A DNA stretch of 64,000 nucleotides. Origin: Progne subis subis (taxonomy: Eukaryota; Chordata; Aves; Passeriformes; Hirundinidae). The notes below the pieces were generated by a model. It worked only from the letters and a program-made list of their open reading frames with translations, did not search any database and had not been told where the DNA came from. Position 1 is the first letter of the stretch. Every line of letters begins with the position of its first letter. The translations under genes were made by a program, and so were the position numbers. Positions 25,700 through 38,379 of this stretch are shown here, in pieces. Location: the NCBI GenBank assembly GCA_022316685.1, contig JAKJHU010000037.1, positions 21,289,188 through 21,353,187 of the forward strand, read 5' to 3'.

Positions 25700-26160
25700 T
25701 AGAATTTGTAAGGCGCTGTCCCTTTTTTAATTCCCCAACTATGGGAGTTTAACTTCAAGCACCCAGCTTCAATCTTGGCGTCTGTGAAATCTGCTCGGGA
25801 AGTCACCCGGGGAAATTGAAGGACCAGTGATATCAGACAGGAGGCCCACAAGGTGGCAATGTTTAGAAAGCCTTCAGAAGGGATGCGCCCCGAACAGATC
25901 TGTGTTTCCTGCAGTTGCCATCGCTTGCTGCCCTTGTACCATTTCTGCTGCATCGGTGCTGTTAAACAAAAAAATGCCTGTGTTGCCAAAATGGAGCATA
26001 GGATAGCTGGTGTTAAACCTCTTGTGGGAACGGGTTCACCACTGGCAGTGCTCACCACGCTCTGCTGGATACCATTCCTGCCTTCTCCCTCGGAAGGAAT
26101 GTGCTGCAGCGATAGTTTGGGGTTTGCAATAGCGTGGGGTTTCTTTATGCATAGCTAGTA
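25700..26160. promoter_or_regulatory. CpG-retaining block, candidate conserved noncoding element
   Basis: About a dozen CpG dinucleotides remain in this stretch, while both flanks have almost none. Open frames on both strands (139 codons minus, 101 codons plus) overlap here and probably reflect composition. No gene is recognised. The block begins about 470 bases downstream of the exon-like segment at 25169. Confidence 0.3.
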
Positions 26161-26370
26161 ATAAGCATATGCATGGCACTGAAATGATGCTCAGGCTGTG
26201 TAATGAAGAACTTTCATTTTCAAAACACACTGCAGCGTTTCTGCTAATGCTTGCAAAGCTGTTGCAGCTTGTAAATAAATGCTAACTTTGGATGTAGGAG
26301 GCAGCTCAGTTTGCAGTGATACTTTGTGCTTCACAGCTAAAAGTGAAAAGACTTGCTTTACTGCGAAACT

Positions 26371-26391
26371 GGGAGGGGAGGGGGGTGGGGG
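26371..26391 (+). repeat. G-quadruplex-type motif
   Basis: G3-A-G4-A-G6-T-G5: four G tracts joined by single-base loops, the geometry expected for a very stable parallel quadruplex. A GT-rich stretch follows it. No gene lies nearby except the candidate blocks to the left. Confidence 0.85.
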
Positions 26392-26425
26392 ATGTGTGTG
26401 TGCTCCAGGTTATGTAATGCCCTGG

Positions 26426-26465
26426 AAAAAAACCCCCAAAAAACCCAAACAAACAAAAAACCCCT
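26426..26465 (-). repeat. A/C tract
   Basis: Apart from two G and a T at the left, runs of A and C only. Same class as the tract at 19602. Confidence 0.8.
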
Positions 26466-29400
26466 TAAACGCGTTTGCAAAAAGATTTCTCTAGAAACCT
26501 GATAGGTGTGAGAAATTATTCAGGATAAGTTCTATGATAAATACAAGAACTGCCACCATCAGCAACTGTTCGCCAGGGCAGACACAGCTGAGTAGGAGAG
26601 GGACAGATAAAACAAGGAGCCACAGAGTCCCGATTCACTAGATTGCAGACTAACTTCAACAGCAATTAGCAGACATATGGGGCTCAAGTATACTTGGAGA
26701 TTCTCAGGACAATCAGCCTATAATTGAGTGAAAAGAGGCTCGTATGCCTCAAGGATGAAACAATAAATCTAGACCACAGGAGGCATCTCAGGGCAAGAAC
26801 TAGGAAAATGTAATGCTCTCCCCCATGGATGCCACCCTTCCTGGGAAGGTGTTGCAGATGGAAGTGCAGCGGGACAATGCCCTGTGCTGAGCCACGGAGG
26901 CTTTCATCGTTGTTGTCCGCTCTGGCACGGAGTAGAGGCTGCTCCTTAAAGTCAAGCAGCGTCACTGCGGTTGTACTGGCATTGTCACAAGGGCTCGGAA
27001 AAAACAGGAAATCCAAAGAAAACTGTGAGCATGGAGATAGTGCACAACCACCAAGTGGACATTTATAAAAGCAGACTGCGAGCTACCTGTCTAACAGAAA
27101 CTTATCTGACGTGTGCAGATTTCCTGCAATGCGTAACCCTTTCTGCAAAGCAACGGACACTTTTCCAGCGTGTTCCCAATGGATTGCTGCTCGCTGTTTA
27201 GCCTTTCCTCTTCAAATCCTTTAGTCCTTATGGCCTATCATATATCCAAATTAAGATCTAGTTATCGGCCTTCTAATGCCAGAGATACATTATATTGCTG
27301 CAGAAGTAGCTGAGCTATTACAATTTATATGCTAGTCTTTGCTCAGGAAACCTTCTGGTCAGGTGTCACGTTCTGACAAATGTGTGTATTTTTTCATGGA
27401 GTTAAGTTATATGGACGTGAGAGGTGGATATTGGAGGAATTTTCAAGGAATTTTACAGTCCTTGTGTTAGGTGCTCTAATGCGTGAAATGCAGATAAGGG
27501 GCTTTTTGGCAATAGCAATTCCTTGATTGTATTGTAATCATCAAAGTAATTAGAATGCAATCTAACATTAGAAAGCAAGCCTGGTTTCTACTGGAACATT
27601 AGCTCAGGAATTATCTGTTAGATTTCAATTATTTTGAGGTAGGGGAAGAGAAAGAAAATACATTAAAAGTGTGTGTATATATATCTATACACATCTACAT
27701 GTGTATATTAAATATGTTTGCATGATAAAGTACTAATTCATGAAGTGTTCAGGGGAGATCTGAACAAAGGTCTGTATGAGCTCTTTTCTTCCCTGCAGAC
27801 ATAGATATTCTCTGGTTGTTCCTGAGAAGGGTGCACATACTTACCCAAACCAGGCAGACTAAATAATTGCTCACTCCCTTCTCTTTACCTCGCAGCAGTG
27901 ATGCAGAATAAACACTATTTCTAGATGAGGGCACTTTGTTTCTCACTCGGTTCCCTGCTACTTGTTTCCCTCAATTGCTTTCCACAATGTCCACCAAAGA
28001 AGACCTGACTTTCCTAAGGGATGCCTTGCAACTTCAGTCAAAAGTCTGAAAAAATGTGAACTAGGTGAACTTGTGGGCTGAGCAGAGTGCTTTTGGAGCA
28101 TGTTCATTCTGTGGAAACACCACAAAGTCCCCCAAAATTCAGCAGAGGATGTCTGTTGAGGAGACGGTCCTGCACAGAACACAGATGCTTTATAGAGCCA
28201 ACATGAGAAAACCAGAGCCCTAAAGCCTGAACCTGAGGGAGCAAAGTTAACCAAATGGAATGTTTGTTTATGGTTGTGCACTCACCAGCCCAATTCCCTT
28301 CTTAACTTAGGAATTGGGTAGCTTGGATAGCCTTTTATGGTGCTGTCTGAAGATACTCTGAACTTTGGGGTGATATTTATTTTTCCAGTACCCGATACCA
28401 AAAATTTATCCCACAGGAGCTCAGCAAAGCAGCTGATGATTCATCAGGAATGTAACTTTGCTTTTCAAAAAGATAACGTGTGGTTTTGTTCAGAGTTAAT
28501 GAGATCCTTTCCAACACAGAAGCTGTCAACAGCACTGACGCACATTTACAGTTACAAAAACACATAGCCTTGTGGTTGGGGTTTTTATTAAAGAGAAACC
28601 TCATTTTCTACTGTAACAAAGAAAAGGCACTGTTTTCTTGCCACTAGTAGTACCTTTTGTACTCAAAGTGTTAGAAGCCTTTTATTATTATTATTATTTT
28701 ACACACAAAATGCCTGTTCAGAGGTTAAAAATGGTGCCACTTAATGCGAGGACTGACGAAGCCGTGACAATGTAAAATAATATATGTACGAAAAAAGATA
28801 CCCTTGTTTCTAGTCATCTTTTATTGCCTTCTGCATCTTGCCTATCAATGGTGCTTCATTTAGAAACTGGAGAATGTTCATGAAAGGGTGATACAAGTAA
28901 TGATTTCAGTTTTGCTCCAGCAGAAACAGAAACCATAAAATTTAGGACCTTGAAAAAATATTAATCCTTGTCAGATACATCAAGTATTTATAGTGCATGT
29001 AGATGCTATAAAAATAACTGCAATTTTCAGAGCAGTTTCTAGATTTTATAAACATAATCTTGCATGTGCCCCTGTCCCTGTGGTGTGGAAGGCACTGGGG
29101 AGCTTTCCTGGCCTCTTTTCCCATGCTGCTGCTAAAGCCTGCATCTGCACAGCAGGCATTGGGATACTGAGCTGTGCTGCTCAGGGGTTCCAGCAGCAGA
29201 GTAAAATCCAGAGGTGGACAGGCTCCAAGTATCAGCATTTCTTTTAATATTTCTCAGTAATCACTGGAGCTGGAAACTTTGGTTTTCATTAGCTGACTTC
29301 TTGGATTCTTATGCAGTTCAGTTGCTCCATGATCTGCAGCTTGCAGAAAAATCACCCTGAGTACTGTACTGAGTCAGAGTAAAGTGGGAGTCACTGGCAC

Positions 29401-31659
29401 TGCACAGCACACTAACCAGGTTAGGTGGAAGCAACATATAAATTGTTCTTAGAGTAAAATGGTTCCTTATAATAATGGCTTCTTCATCCTTCTTAGAGAC
29501 TTGTTTAGCAGGAGGTCAAGTATGAGAAGGCCACAATTGTGGACAGTGCTGTTGTGTTACAGTACAAGGTGGCAAAATTAGGGGTTTTCAGGTCTTGGGA
29601 CCTAGTAATTTGTTGCACTCAAATCCAAATGTTGTAATCATCTGTAGCATCTTGCATGTCTGCTCCTACCTGAGCCTGGAGCAGGCCCAGGAACAGGCAT
29701 TTCATGGGAGGTGCAAAGGGGCACAGGAGCAAAGTCAATGGCAGCTGGCTTGAGCCTCAAAAGCCTCAGCTGGAGATCTGCCACCATTGTGCACAGCTGC
29801 CAGCAATGCTAAAAATCCTCTCTGATCAGATCAGGTATATGTCATGGGTACCATTTGCTGTAGGAGCACCTTTTTTTTTAAGTCTCCCAGTATCCATTCC
29901 TCATAGAAGGAAGCTGGCAGTGCCCCCATCTTCAGGTTTATGCAGTGGCTTCCATTAGAACTTCATCCTCTTACAAAAGGTCTGGATTTGGCACACCACT
30001 AATGACCTGAGTGGGATGTGTGGGATAAATGCCTTCTGAACAGCACCACGGGAAACTACCCTTACATCATGTTGCAGGTTTTTAAACAAATAACTAATTC
30101 TTGTCTTGTGTCTGTATAGAGGAACGATATTGACTGTGCTCAAGTATTTTCAGGTTTGATCTGATTTCATAGCTAGGATCGTTTTTGTGTAACGTAAGAG
30201 GCTTCACATAATCACTCTTTTAAATCTACAGCTTATGTTTGACAAGAGGGTCATTGGTTAATGGAAGCAAGTAAATCCAGCTGTTTATCTTTTCAGTAAG
30301 ACCATACACTTTCTGTATGCTCTTGTCTCCTCAGAATGGAGACATGTACATTTTTAATGGCCCTCCCTCTGTTTCAGAGTAGGGGTGTGAGCTTTATATT
30401 ATATTTCATTTCTTCCCTACATTCAAATAAAATCAAGTCAGAGTATTACTTCTGCTGGTATCCCACCTGAGCTGCAGCAGTTGTGGTACTATTAATATAA
30501 TTACTATGTGTGATTTTTAAAAAACGTTGTTAATTTGACTTAAATGAGGAAAACTTACTGTAGTATTTGCTTAAAAGTTTTCTTGTTCCTTTATTTCTCC
30601 TACCCAAGTACCCAGTATTTCGGTGTATTCCTCTCAACAGATGCACGTTCCACTAAAGCAGACCAGGAGTAGCTTTCTCACAGATAGCTTTAACTCTTGA
30701 AATTTTTTGGGGTAACTTGAAATTTCAGGGTTTCAGAAATTGCTAGGTAAGCCTTCTGTAGGGTTCTAGTGTCTAAATAAAGCAGTTGCAGGACTAGGTT
30801 AATAAAGTGCTCAAAGTATTAATGGCAACTTGGTCTAATAGGTCAAGCTGAAAAGTCCTCTTAGGGAATGTCTGTCAGCAACATAATTTTTGTGACACAG
30901 TTTTCAAGTATTCTAATTTTTTCTCAATTCAGACTACTAATATGTGTAACATGATTAAAGCTGTCTATGAAAATTATTTTTCTTCTTCGTGTGAAAGCTA
31001 TTTTATTAATAAAGACTTAGCATAAACACTAAGATGATAATGAGCATTAACTTGCCAGGGGAAAGAATCTGTTTTCCATCAATAAGTGAGAAAGCTAAAA
31101 ATTTCAGGTTAGTAAGGGTATTGTGTTAAGTAGCAATTAAATTATACTCAAAGAACTGCTTTCTTGATCCCAGATGCTCTAGGACTTGCAAATAGAAACT
31201 ATTACTTTAGAAGTGTGTTACAGGTCTAAATTCTTAACAGCAAGTTAAAAAGCATGTGGGTAAGAAATTCTCAGGAAGTAAAGAGCAGAATTCCTCAGAT
31301 GCTCGCATTTGGCCAGAAGGGAGCCTGAAATAGCTGAAAGCGAGTCTATTTGTCTATGGGAAGACAAACTTCTGCTCTAAAATGCTGTGTGTAATACATG
31401 TATTTGCTCTAGCCCCAAAGAGGAGGCACTCCCAGATTTCTCTGTGAGCTGGAGATCACAAACAAATCCTTGGCAACCTAGTTTTTCAGAGGCGCTGAGC
31501 TGCCTCGGGGATTTTGGCTCTTTTGGTGTGTTAATGGCAGCAATGTGTCACGGGACGTGTGTGAATCCTGGCCGTGATGCAGCCTTTAAATACAGGTGTC
31601 ACTTCTTGGGGTGGCTGTGTGTGGAGGTGCAGGCAGTACTGCAGCCCATCCCTCTCTCC

Positions 31660-31760
31660 CGGGATGAAATGAGGCGTAATTAGCTAATTATGTTCTGTAT
31701 GTTAGCTGGACAATAAGTGTGCTGGGCACTTGTCTGAGGGAAGGAAACCAATTTGACCCG
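31660..31760. promoter_or_regulatory. candidate homeodomain/NKX-type cis element
   Basis: TAATTAGCTAATTA at 31677-31690 is a perfect 14-base palindrome made of two TAATTA homeodomain cores. Further right, AAGTG (31714-31718) and CACTT (31727-31731) form an inverted pair of NKX2-type half sites next to ACAATA, a SOX-like core. The cluster suggests an enhancer. Conservation cannot be judged from one genome. Confidence 0.3.
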
Positions 31761-32443
31761 GGCTCTCTGCAGGTGGCTGAGGAAGGGAAGTGGAAATTGC
31801 CCAAGCCTACAAAGGATTATGCCTGACAAAGGAAGTGTTGGAAAGAATGGGAGAAAGAACAATGGAGAAAGCTCAGGTGTGGAAGAAATCCTGAGATGAA
31901 AAGGAGGAGGCCCTGCATTTAGTTGCAGGAATGGAGAAGAAGGATTGGGTTTGCTTAGCTGCAGAGCTGGAAGTACTGAAAAGATTAGAAAGCCACCTAT
32001 GGAAGAAAGGATGGAGATGCACCACAGTGGTGCTGAGGATGACACTTGCACAGACTTGTGACAGTAAGTGTTTTGAGGAAGCTGGTCATAACAGCAGGGC
32101 CTGTTTCTGTGCTTGTGAAATGAGGAAAGCTGACAGAAATCAGTTTTTGTAAAATGCTATGAGTGTCCCAGATAAAAAGCAGTTATCAGGAGAAAAGGGG
32201 AGGTTGCATACAAACAGAAAAGCACACCACTTTCTGTGTAACTCTTTGGCATTTGCTAATTTCCATGGGCAATGAGACACCTAGGCTCTGAAAGAGAGTG
32301 ATTTGTAAGTGCACTGTAGGGTCCTGAGGAAATTGTAGAGTATTTTGCAGCAAGGCACCGGGGTTTGCAATCACAGAAACACTCACACACTACTGAATAA
32401 CTTGGCGGTGTGATTTTGATGCTGGTCAGACATAAATGCTCAA

Positions 32444-32491
32444 TGGTTTGGGGGGTCGGTGGTTTTTTGGTTTTTGTTTTGTTTTGTTTTT
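32444..32491 (+). repeat. G/T tract
   Basis: G and T only apart from one C near 32457, ending in TTTTG-type units. Simple sequence of the same class as 8359. Confidence 0.85.
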
Positions 32492-35339
32492 AATTATTTT
32501 TTTAACATTAGCTAGAACATGTAATACTGTTTATGTTGGCTTTTTGCTGGCTGTGGGAGGACAGACAATTAAGAGTTTCCTGGGACAAAGCAACCCCTTC
32601 AAATACTAGTTTGTAAAGATCCAGTCTTTGTCAGCTGGTGAAACGTTCTTGACCCAGTAAAATTTAATAGACCATCTGCTGGGATGATCATTACTTTCTT
32701 GTGCCAGCCTTCTCCCTTCCTCTTTAGCAGTGGTGAGCATCTTGGGCAGGTCAGACAGGTCCATATCAATTGCCTAAAATGCCTTCAAAAAGTATTGCTA
32801 ACATTTTCAGTGTAGAGCAATAAGAAGGTATATCAGAGATGGAGATTGTCCACTCCCACTCGATTTTATAAACTTTCTGCCTTTTTCCAGACACTCCTCC
32901 TGATCCCCAAGAAAGCCAAAGATTCCTCAACAGCTGAAAATACATAAATAAATGCTAGAGTTAATCTTGGACATTTCCAAGCCCTTACAGTGGATGTCAC
33001 TGAAAACAAAAGGAACAGACGCTAAAGAATTCCAAATTTTGAGTTAGTCTGGAGTTAATGGAAGTAAAAATTCTTTCTCTTTGGAACCATTCTTCACTGA
33101 AGTATTTCCTGCTCTCACAGGAGCTTTTTGTTATGCAGAAAGTACTGGATAAAAATGTTCCGGCTATTCGGTGTTAACTTCTTATGTTTCAAGTAAGGAA
33201 TCCTTTGATGTATACTGAAGAATGCTTCTTTCTAAATAGGAATTTGACAAGTTTGTTCTTTAAAGCAGCTGGATTTAGCTAATTGGATTTAATAAATGTC
33301 CACTAAACCAACTTATTAATTTTAATCTAAGAATTAATATTAAAAGTATACAACTAGTCTTAAAATATCTTATTTAAGGGTTTTTGAAATCCCATTCCTG
33401 TGAATATAAGTCCTTGTTTTGTAGACAGTTCTTGAATCCTGAATTAATCCTCTGATTTCTCTTTGATTTCTACAGTAACTATAAAAGGTAACTGTGGTCT
33501 TTCTAAAGGAATATACCCACAGTCTGTGGCTCTACAAGATCTCTCTCTTTAGCAATCAATTAATACATTAATGATCAGATTGGATTTACAGGTCATAAGA
33601 CTAAATTTTCAATGATGCTTAGTTGACAAAGACTCCAAGATTTATTTTATTCTTCTTCACAGGCACAGGACACTTTTTAAAGTGTTAAATGTGAGTTCTG
33701 AAATATAAATATGTCTGTATATTTAAAAATAGACTTGAATTACCTCATAGGGATGTGGTCCATGCACATTGTGTAATTGGGACAGCCCTCTCTTTTTTTT
33801 TTTTTCTTTTCCCTTTTTATCTGTGTCCCTCCAGGGAAGGCAAATAATCAAGACTTTGCTTAAAGTGGCAACACTAGAATCCCCAAGGGTGGGAAGCTCA
33901 TTCTTTGTCTACAGGATGTCTGGAGTGATAAGTAGCTGTTTTATTATAACTCATGTAGTGTTTCTTTGCCTTGACAAAAATATCGTTTGTCACAGTGAGT
34001 TTAAATGCCCAGAAATATAAGGTATAAAGAGGTGGAGGGATGGTGGTGGGACAATTTATTCAGTGCTGCATAAACAAAGAAAGTCTGTAAAGTTACAATT
34101 TTGAATTTTTACCTAAAGTGATTTTATGCCACTATTTTCCTTTGGGTTGATCAGTGCTGTTGATAGTACGTCAGCAAAATAGGAAACACGAGTTCTGCAT
34201 AACCCAGGTCAGCTTGAAATTTACCGTGCACCTCACCACTGTCCGACACACGTTGGCTCTGTTAGTGACCCTGCTGTTGCTGACCCCTTTATGGATGTTT
34301 CTGTGTGATATGCTACTGTCACAGGTTAGACCTGTGCTCTAGCTCAGGCTGCCACAAGCCAGTGCTCTCTAACAGGCATTCAGTTACAGATCCCTCACTG
34401 GGGCTTCTCACAGATAACATGCAAATCTGGATCTCCTAAATCTTCTGCTTCTAATCTGCTAAATGCAACTTTAGAAATTAGGTTGATTCTGATGCAGCCT
34501 AATTAAGTATGCTCATGGTTATACCCATCTTACTGAACCTCTTCATGCTGGGAATAAAGTATGTCAAAGCACCTCAATGAATTGGAACTTCCTTGAGCAA
34601 CCAGAGTATGCCCAAGACTTAAGAGAGTAACTTCTTTTAGCTCTTCCCAAACTTTCTTCCTGATTTGCTTTATTCACTTATTTTCAAATTGAACCATTGG
34701 TGGCCAACTCCTTCAGGAGAAAGAGACTCTTTCTGCATGGATTTCATATAAACACATGCACTTCAGTGCTAGAATTAACTGATTTTTATCTACAGTGTGT
34801 AAATCTGTGGCTTTACAGAATGCTGTTAATCTTTGTTGTGATAAAGCAAGACTATGAGAATACTTAAATTAGAATAGCAGACTACATTGCCCAGGACTGC
34901 TGCTTTCCAAAAGTTATTGCTACCTTCCAACAGTTTTCTGAAATCCAGTCCCAGGGTTTTTTTCCCCCAGTGGAAAAAACTGCACTTGTGACAGGAATGT
35001 TCATGAAACACCTCAGAAAAGTGATGTACATGGCCCAAAGAACTTATACTTGCATGTTGGCTGCAGTTTGTAGCTGGGCTCTGAGAAGACTGCAATCAAT
35101 ATTACACTGACTTCTTTACGAGCTTGAACATGAACAGAGATGTCAGAGATGAGGGATGCTTGCCGGCCACTCTAGGGTTAAAAGTGTTTTTCTTAGTCTC
35201 ACTCCCTATTCCTCTCACCACCTCGAAGTTATCCAAGCGGTGGGGAATTTCTGCAATCATTAATTGTATTTATAGTTTGGCTATGTCATGAAATACTCCC
35301 TAAAACCTTGTGTGGGGGGTTTTTTTATCCCCTCACAAA

Positions 35340-35530
35340 TGTATCAGCAGAAGTCGCTAGCTTAGCCGTCACCTCTGCTGTCAGAGGCTGTACATCGATC
35401 GCTTATCAGCATTAAAATATTTATAATTTATTTCCACATTAGCTGCCTAATATAAAATTCTGGCTCGAGTATGCCTGAGGTCTTTCTAATGCTGCATTTT
35501 GGGCTTTTAGAGGATTTTACTCTCAGGCAT
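35340..35530. promoter_or_regulatory. candidate conserved noncoding element
   Basis: In an AT-rich setting this block keeps several CpGs (GTCGCTAGC, AGCCGTCACC, ACATCGATCGCTTATCAG) and has an orderly series of motif-like words, including a GATA-type CTTATCAG and an A/T core of MEF2 type. No open frame is supported. Confidence 0.25.
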
Positions 35531-35832
35531 TATAAATTAGGCCTCATGGCCTTCCAACTGCAGTAAGTGAGGCTTAGAGCAAGTAAAGAGAGAGGGACTG
35601 AAAACAAAAGCTCTGAAGAGGAAGGGGGAACCAGATTTTGGAGAACGATGTTTAGGCCTATTCCAGTACTTGCTAGTACGCTCTCTACCTGGTTCACCAC
35701 ACCAGAAATCAAAGTACTGGAATGCATGTAGCGTGGTAGAGTGGTGCTTTTTGCCTCAGCAGTACACCTGGGACTTGCTGTGTGGCTAGCATGGCATGGG
35801 AGCAGGTGGTCTTGAGAGGACGTGATATCTCC

Positions 35833-35982
35833 ATCCTTGGAGATTTTCACTATTTGGTTTGATTATGATCATGTCACTGAACGTCACCTGATCTCGTACT
35901 GGTGATGATCCTGCTCCAAGTGGGAGATTGGACTGGATGACCTCCATAGGTCCCTTTCAGCCATTGTCTCTGTGGTCTGAGT
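35833..35982 (+). mobile_element. CR1 LINE fragment, 3' end
   Basis: 'ccttggagattttcac' and then 'gggagattggactggatgac', 'ctccataggtccctttcag' follow CR1 3' order. The terminal octamer repeat has decayed to 'tctctgtggtctgag'. 5'-truncated. Confidence 0.85.
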
Positions 35983-38379
35983 GCTGAAGATCTGTTACAT
36001 CAGGTTTTGTAATTCCACCCTTTGGCATTAATTGCTTTCCTGGCTCTTTGCTTTGCTTAGTAAGCACTTCACTAGTGAGTAGCAGATTTTGGTACTTTCA
36101 GCCTACCCCACAGGTGGGGCTTTTTATTGACACCAAAGCTGACCTTTTATTCTTCAGATCAATTCTCTATTTGTGTGCCTAGCACATGTAAAAATGCACA
36201 GACGTACAGTCACCTAACAACAGCAACAGGTTTACCTCTTTCTTTGAGACCTTTTAGCTTAGGAATGATGGAAGTGGGAAGAAGATGAAGACAAGACATA
36301 AAGACAGGAGTTGTGCTTGTCGGCCACACAGCGCCCAGAAACAGAGATGTAGGTAGAGGGAATTCTCTGCATATTGCACCTATATTGCACCCAAGCAATC
36401 CATATTGCACCCAAAGCCCCGCAGGCTGTGCTAGATTGACTGAAGCACACTGAGATATGTGCTTTCTGAAAACCAGCACCAGGCTTCTTTTGCTGATGCT
36501 TGGCTTGGCCTCTATAAAGGTAAGGAGGTAAGGTATTGTGGTGAGGCAGCGTGTGTTCTTCAGACCTTGAGTGCAAATGCAAAGGCAAGAAGAGGTCTGA
36601 AGCAAGGCTGCTATGCTCTCCTCACCTGCACTCCTCTTCTGTAGCTTTGTTGGTACACGTTTTAAACAGCTTTAGACACCTCAATAAAGAGGCTTCTGTT
36701 CTTTGCCACTGGTGAAGAAATAAAAATGTTTTTACAAGTTAGGGTTGCAGAGTGTTTTACTGCTTGCTCCCTAGCAGAGCAGGTAGGGTTATGTCTAGCA
36801 GATAAAGACCTGCTATAGATTATTTTTATATTCTGTCAGCACACAGCATTTCTGGCTTCTCCATGTTCTTGAGTGTTACTAAGACACTTACTGGCCTTTT
36901 AACAGAATGGTTTTTGTTGCTTGTTTTGGAAAATGCTCCAATATGTAGCTTCCTCCAATTACCAGATGAATGAAGTATTTTTCAATGAAGTGTGCCAATT
37001 GCAAATGTCCATAGATTGGTTACTGAAAGATAAATTTGAGTATACTTGAAAGCCTGGCAGAAAGTATAAGTAGGATCCCCTGTTGTGATGTGCAGAGGAC
37101 AGTGACAAGTTGGCAGACTAACTTCAGCTTCTTGTTAGAGATTGCTCTAAAATGTGTGTTAATCTATACATCTGATTTAAATCCAAGGAGATTCTCAGCA
37201 GTCCAAGGGTTGTGCAGTTGGTGTTATTGATTTTATTCACCTTATAAGCTCTCTGTGAATGGTCTATATCATGAATAAAATCGTGTAAACTAAGCTTTCA
37301 GTAGTGTCATTTCAGTCTGAAAGATTAGGTAAAGATCAGTTAAAATTTCATTTCACACCTTCTTTGCGCACAAAAAAATCTGAGATAGAAACCTGATCAA
37401 ACTCACACTTTAGAACTTCTGAGTTAAAATATCAGCATGTGTCTCTGAACAGATTAGAAATACTCACATGGCTTCTTTTTGACCTACGACCTTAAAGTTC
37501 TTTTTTAAGGAGAGTTGGAGTTGAGGGCATGTATTTTTTAAGATGTTAGTAGATCGGCCCAAATATTTTACATCTAGCAGTCTTGAGGTCATACAGATCT
37601 GCTTAGAGACTGTGCCTATAGCCATCCACCCTTGTTGGTTTCTGCTTAGAGAAAACAATTTGCAAACAGCTGGACAATATTTTTCTACTGTGGTAGAAGT
37701 GTGGGTTTCAGTGCACTATTGGGACATGAGGGTAGGTTTTGACCACAAGTTCAGATCTGTTCCTGAGGACGACCAGCACTGATCTGTGCTAATGTCAAAC
37801 TTGAAAGCACGTTGCTATTTAAGCAAGGGGAGATATACAGAAATCATAGAGCTTTGCAGAGGGAAATGGGCTGGGGAGGATGCAAAAACTCTTCTAGAAG
37901 AAGGGGAGGAAGAGATGAGGGTTGTGTGATTGGTGGTGCTAGCAGTGCCAGAAGTTTGGTGCTGCTGCCTCGCCAGGTCTCTTCCCTTCTTGTTTCTGAT
38001 CCAGGGAAGATTTTAAAGGATGTGCCATAGGGTTTTTTGTTTGTTTGTTTGGTTGTTGTTGTTTTTCTGTGTAAGCCTGAGAGCCGGAGAACGCTGGAAA
38101 TATGCAATGCAGCTTGACAGGTGTTGTACTGTGCTCTCCAGCGAAGTTGTAAGCAGGGATACAGAGCTTGGTAACTTGAACATCCTGGTGCTTGGGGTGG
38201 AAATGCAGGCGGAGTAGCAGACACATGAACCGGGGAAGAAAGAGCATAAAATAACTAAGACCTTCGTGTGCTGTTTTATTATTAGGAGTCCATGATTTTT
38301 TAACATCTTGTAGTTTCATGCCACTTAATACACGCTTTTTAAAAATAAAGCGTTTACCTTACGAAACGCAAACCCCATG
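35983..38379. other. upstream flank of MAPRE2, no gene seen
   Basis: About 2.4 kb of unique AT-leaning sequence. It contains three TATTGCACC words at 36372, 36383 and 36403, and a short G/T tract at 38030-38066. The open frames are short and unrecognised. Confidence 0.5.
38030..38066 (+). repeat. G/T tract, (TTTG)n and (TTG)n
   Basis: Thirty-seven bases of G and T only, about 350 bases before the CpG island begins. Confidence 0.85.

Larger units (their letters stand above)
18061..35832. other. intergenic sequence, no gene seen
   Basis: About 17.8 kb without a supportable gene. It holds the homopolymer runs at 19219 and 19913, several G/T or A/C tracts, two G-quadruplex-type runs, one good exon-like segment (25169-25230) and CpG-retaining blocks near 25.7-26.2 and 26.83-27.19 kb. 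Open frames are short and unrecognised. Confidence 0.5.

Noticed and set aside
25639..26158. Overlapping 139-codon (-) and 101-codon (+) frames
   Set aside because: Both strands are open over the same stretch and neither shows known motifs, so a composition effect of the CpG-retaining block is more likely than a gene.
36162..36518. Possible exon between an acceptor near 36160 and GTAAGG at 36519
   Set aside because: The acceptor is ordinary, the segment is long with stops in the forward frames, and many such pairs exist by chance.
1..38379. 3' exons of the neighbouring gene DTNA, which lies upstream of MAPRE2 in other vertebrates
   Set aside because: I looked for dystrobrevin C-terminal sequence in the open frames and found none. 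The gene presumably ends further left.
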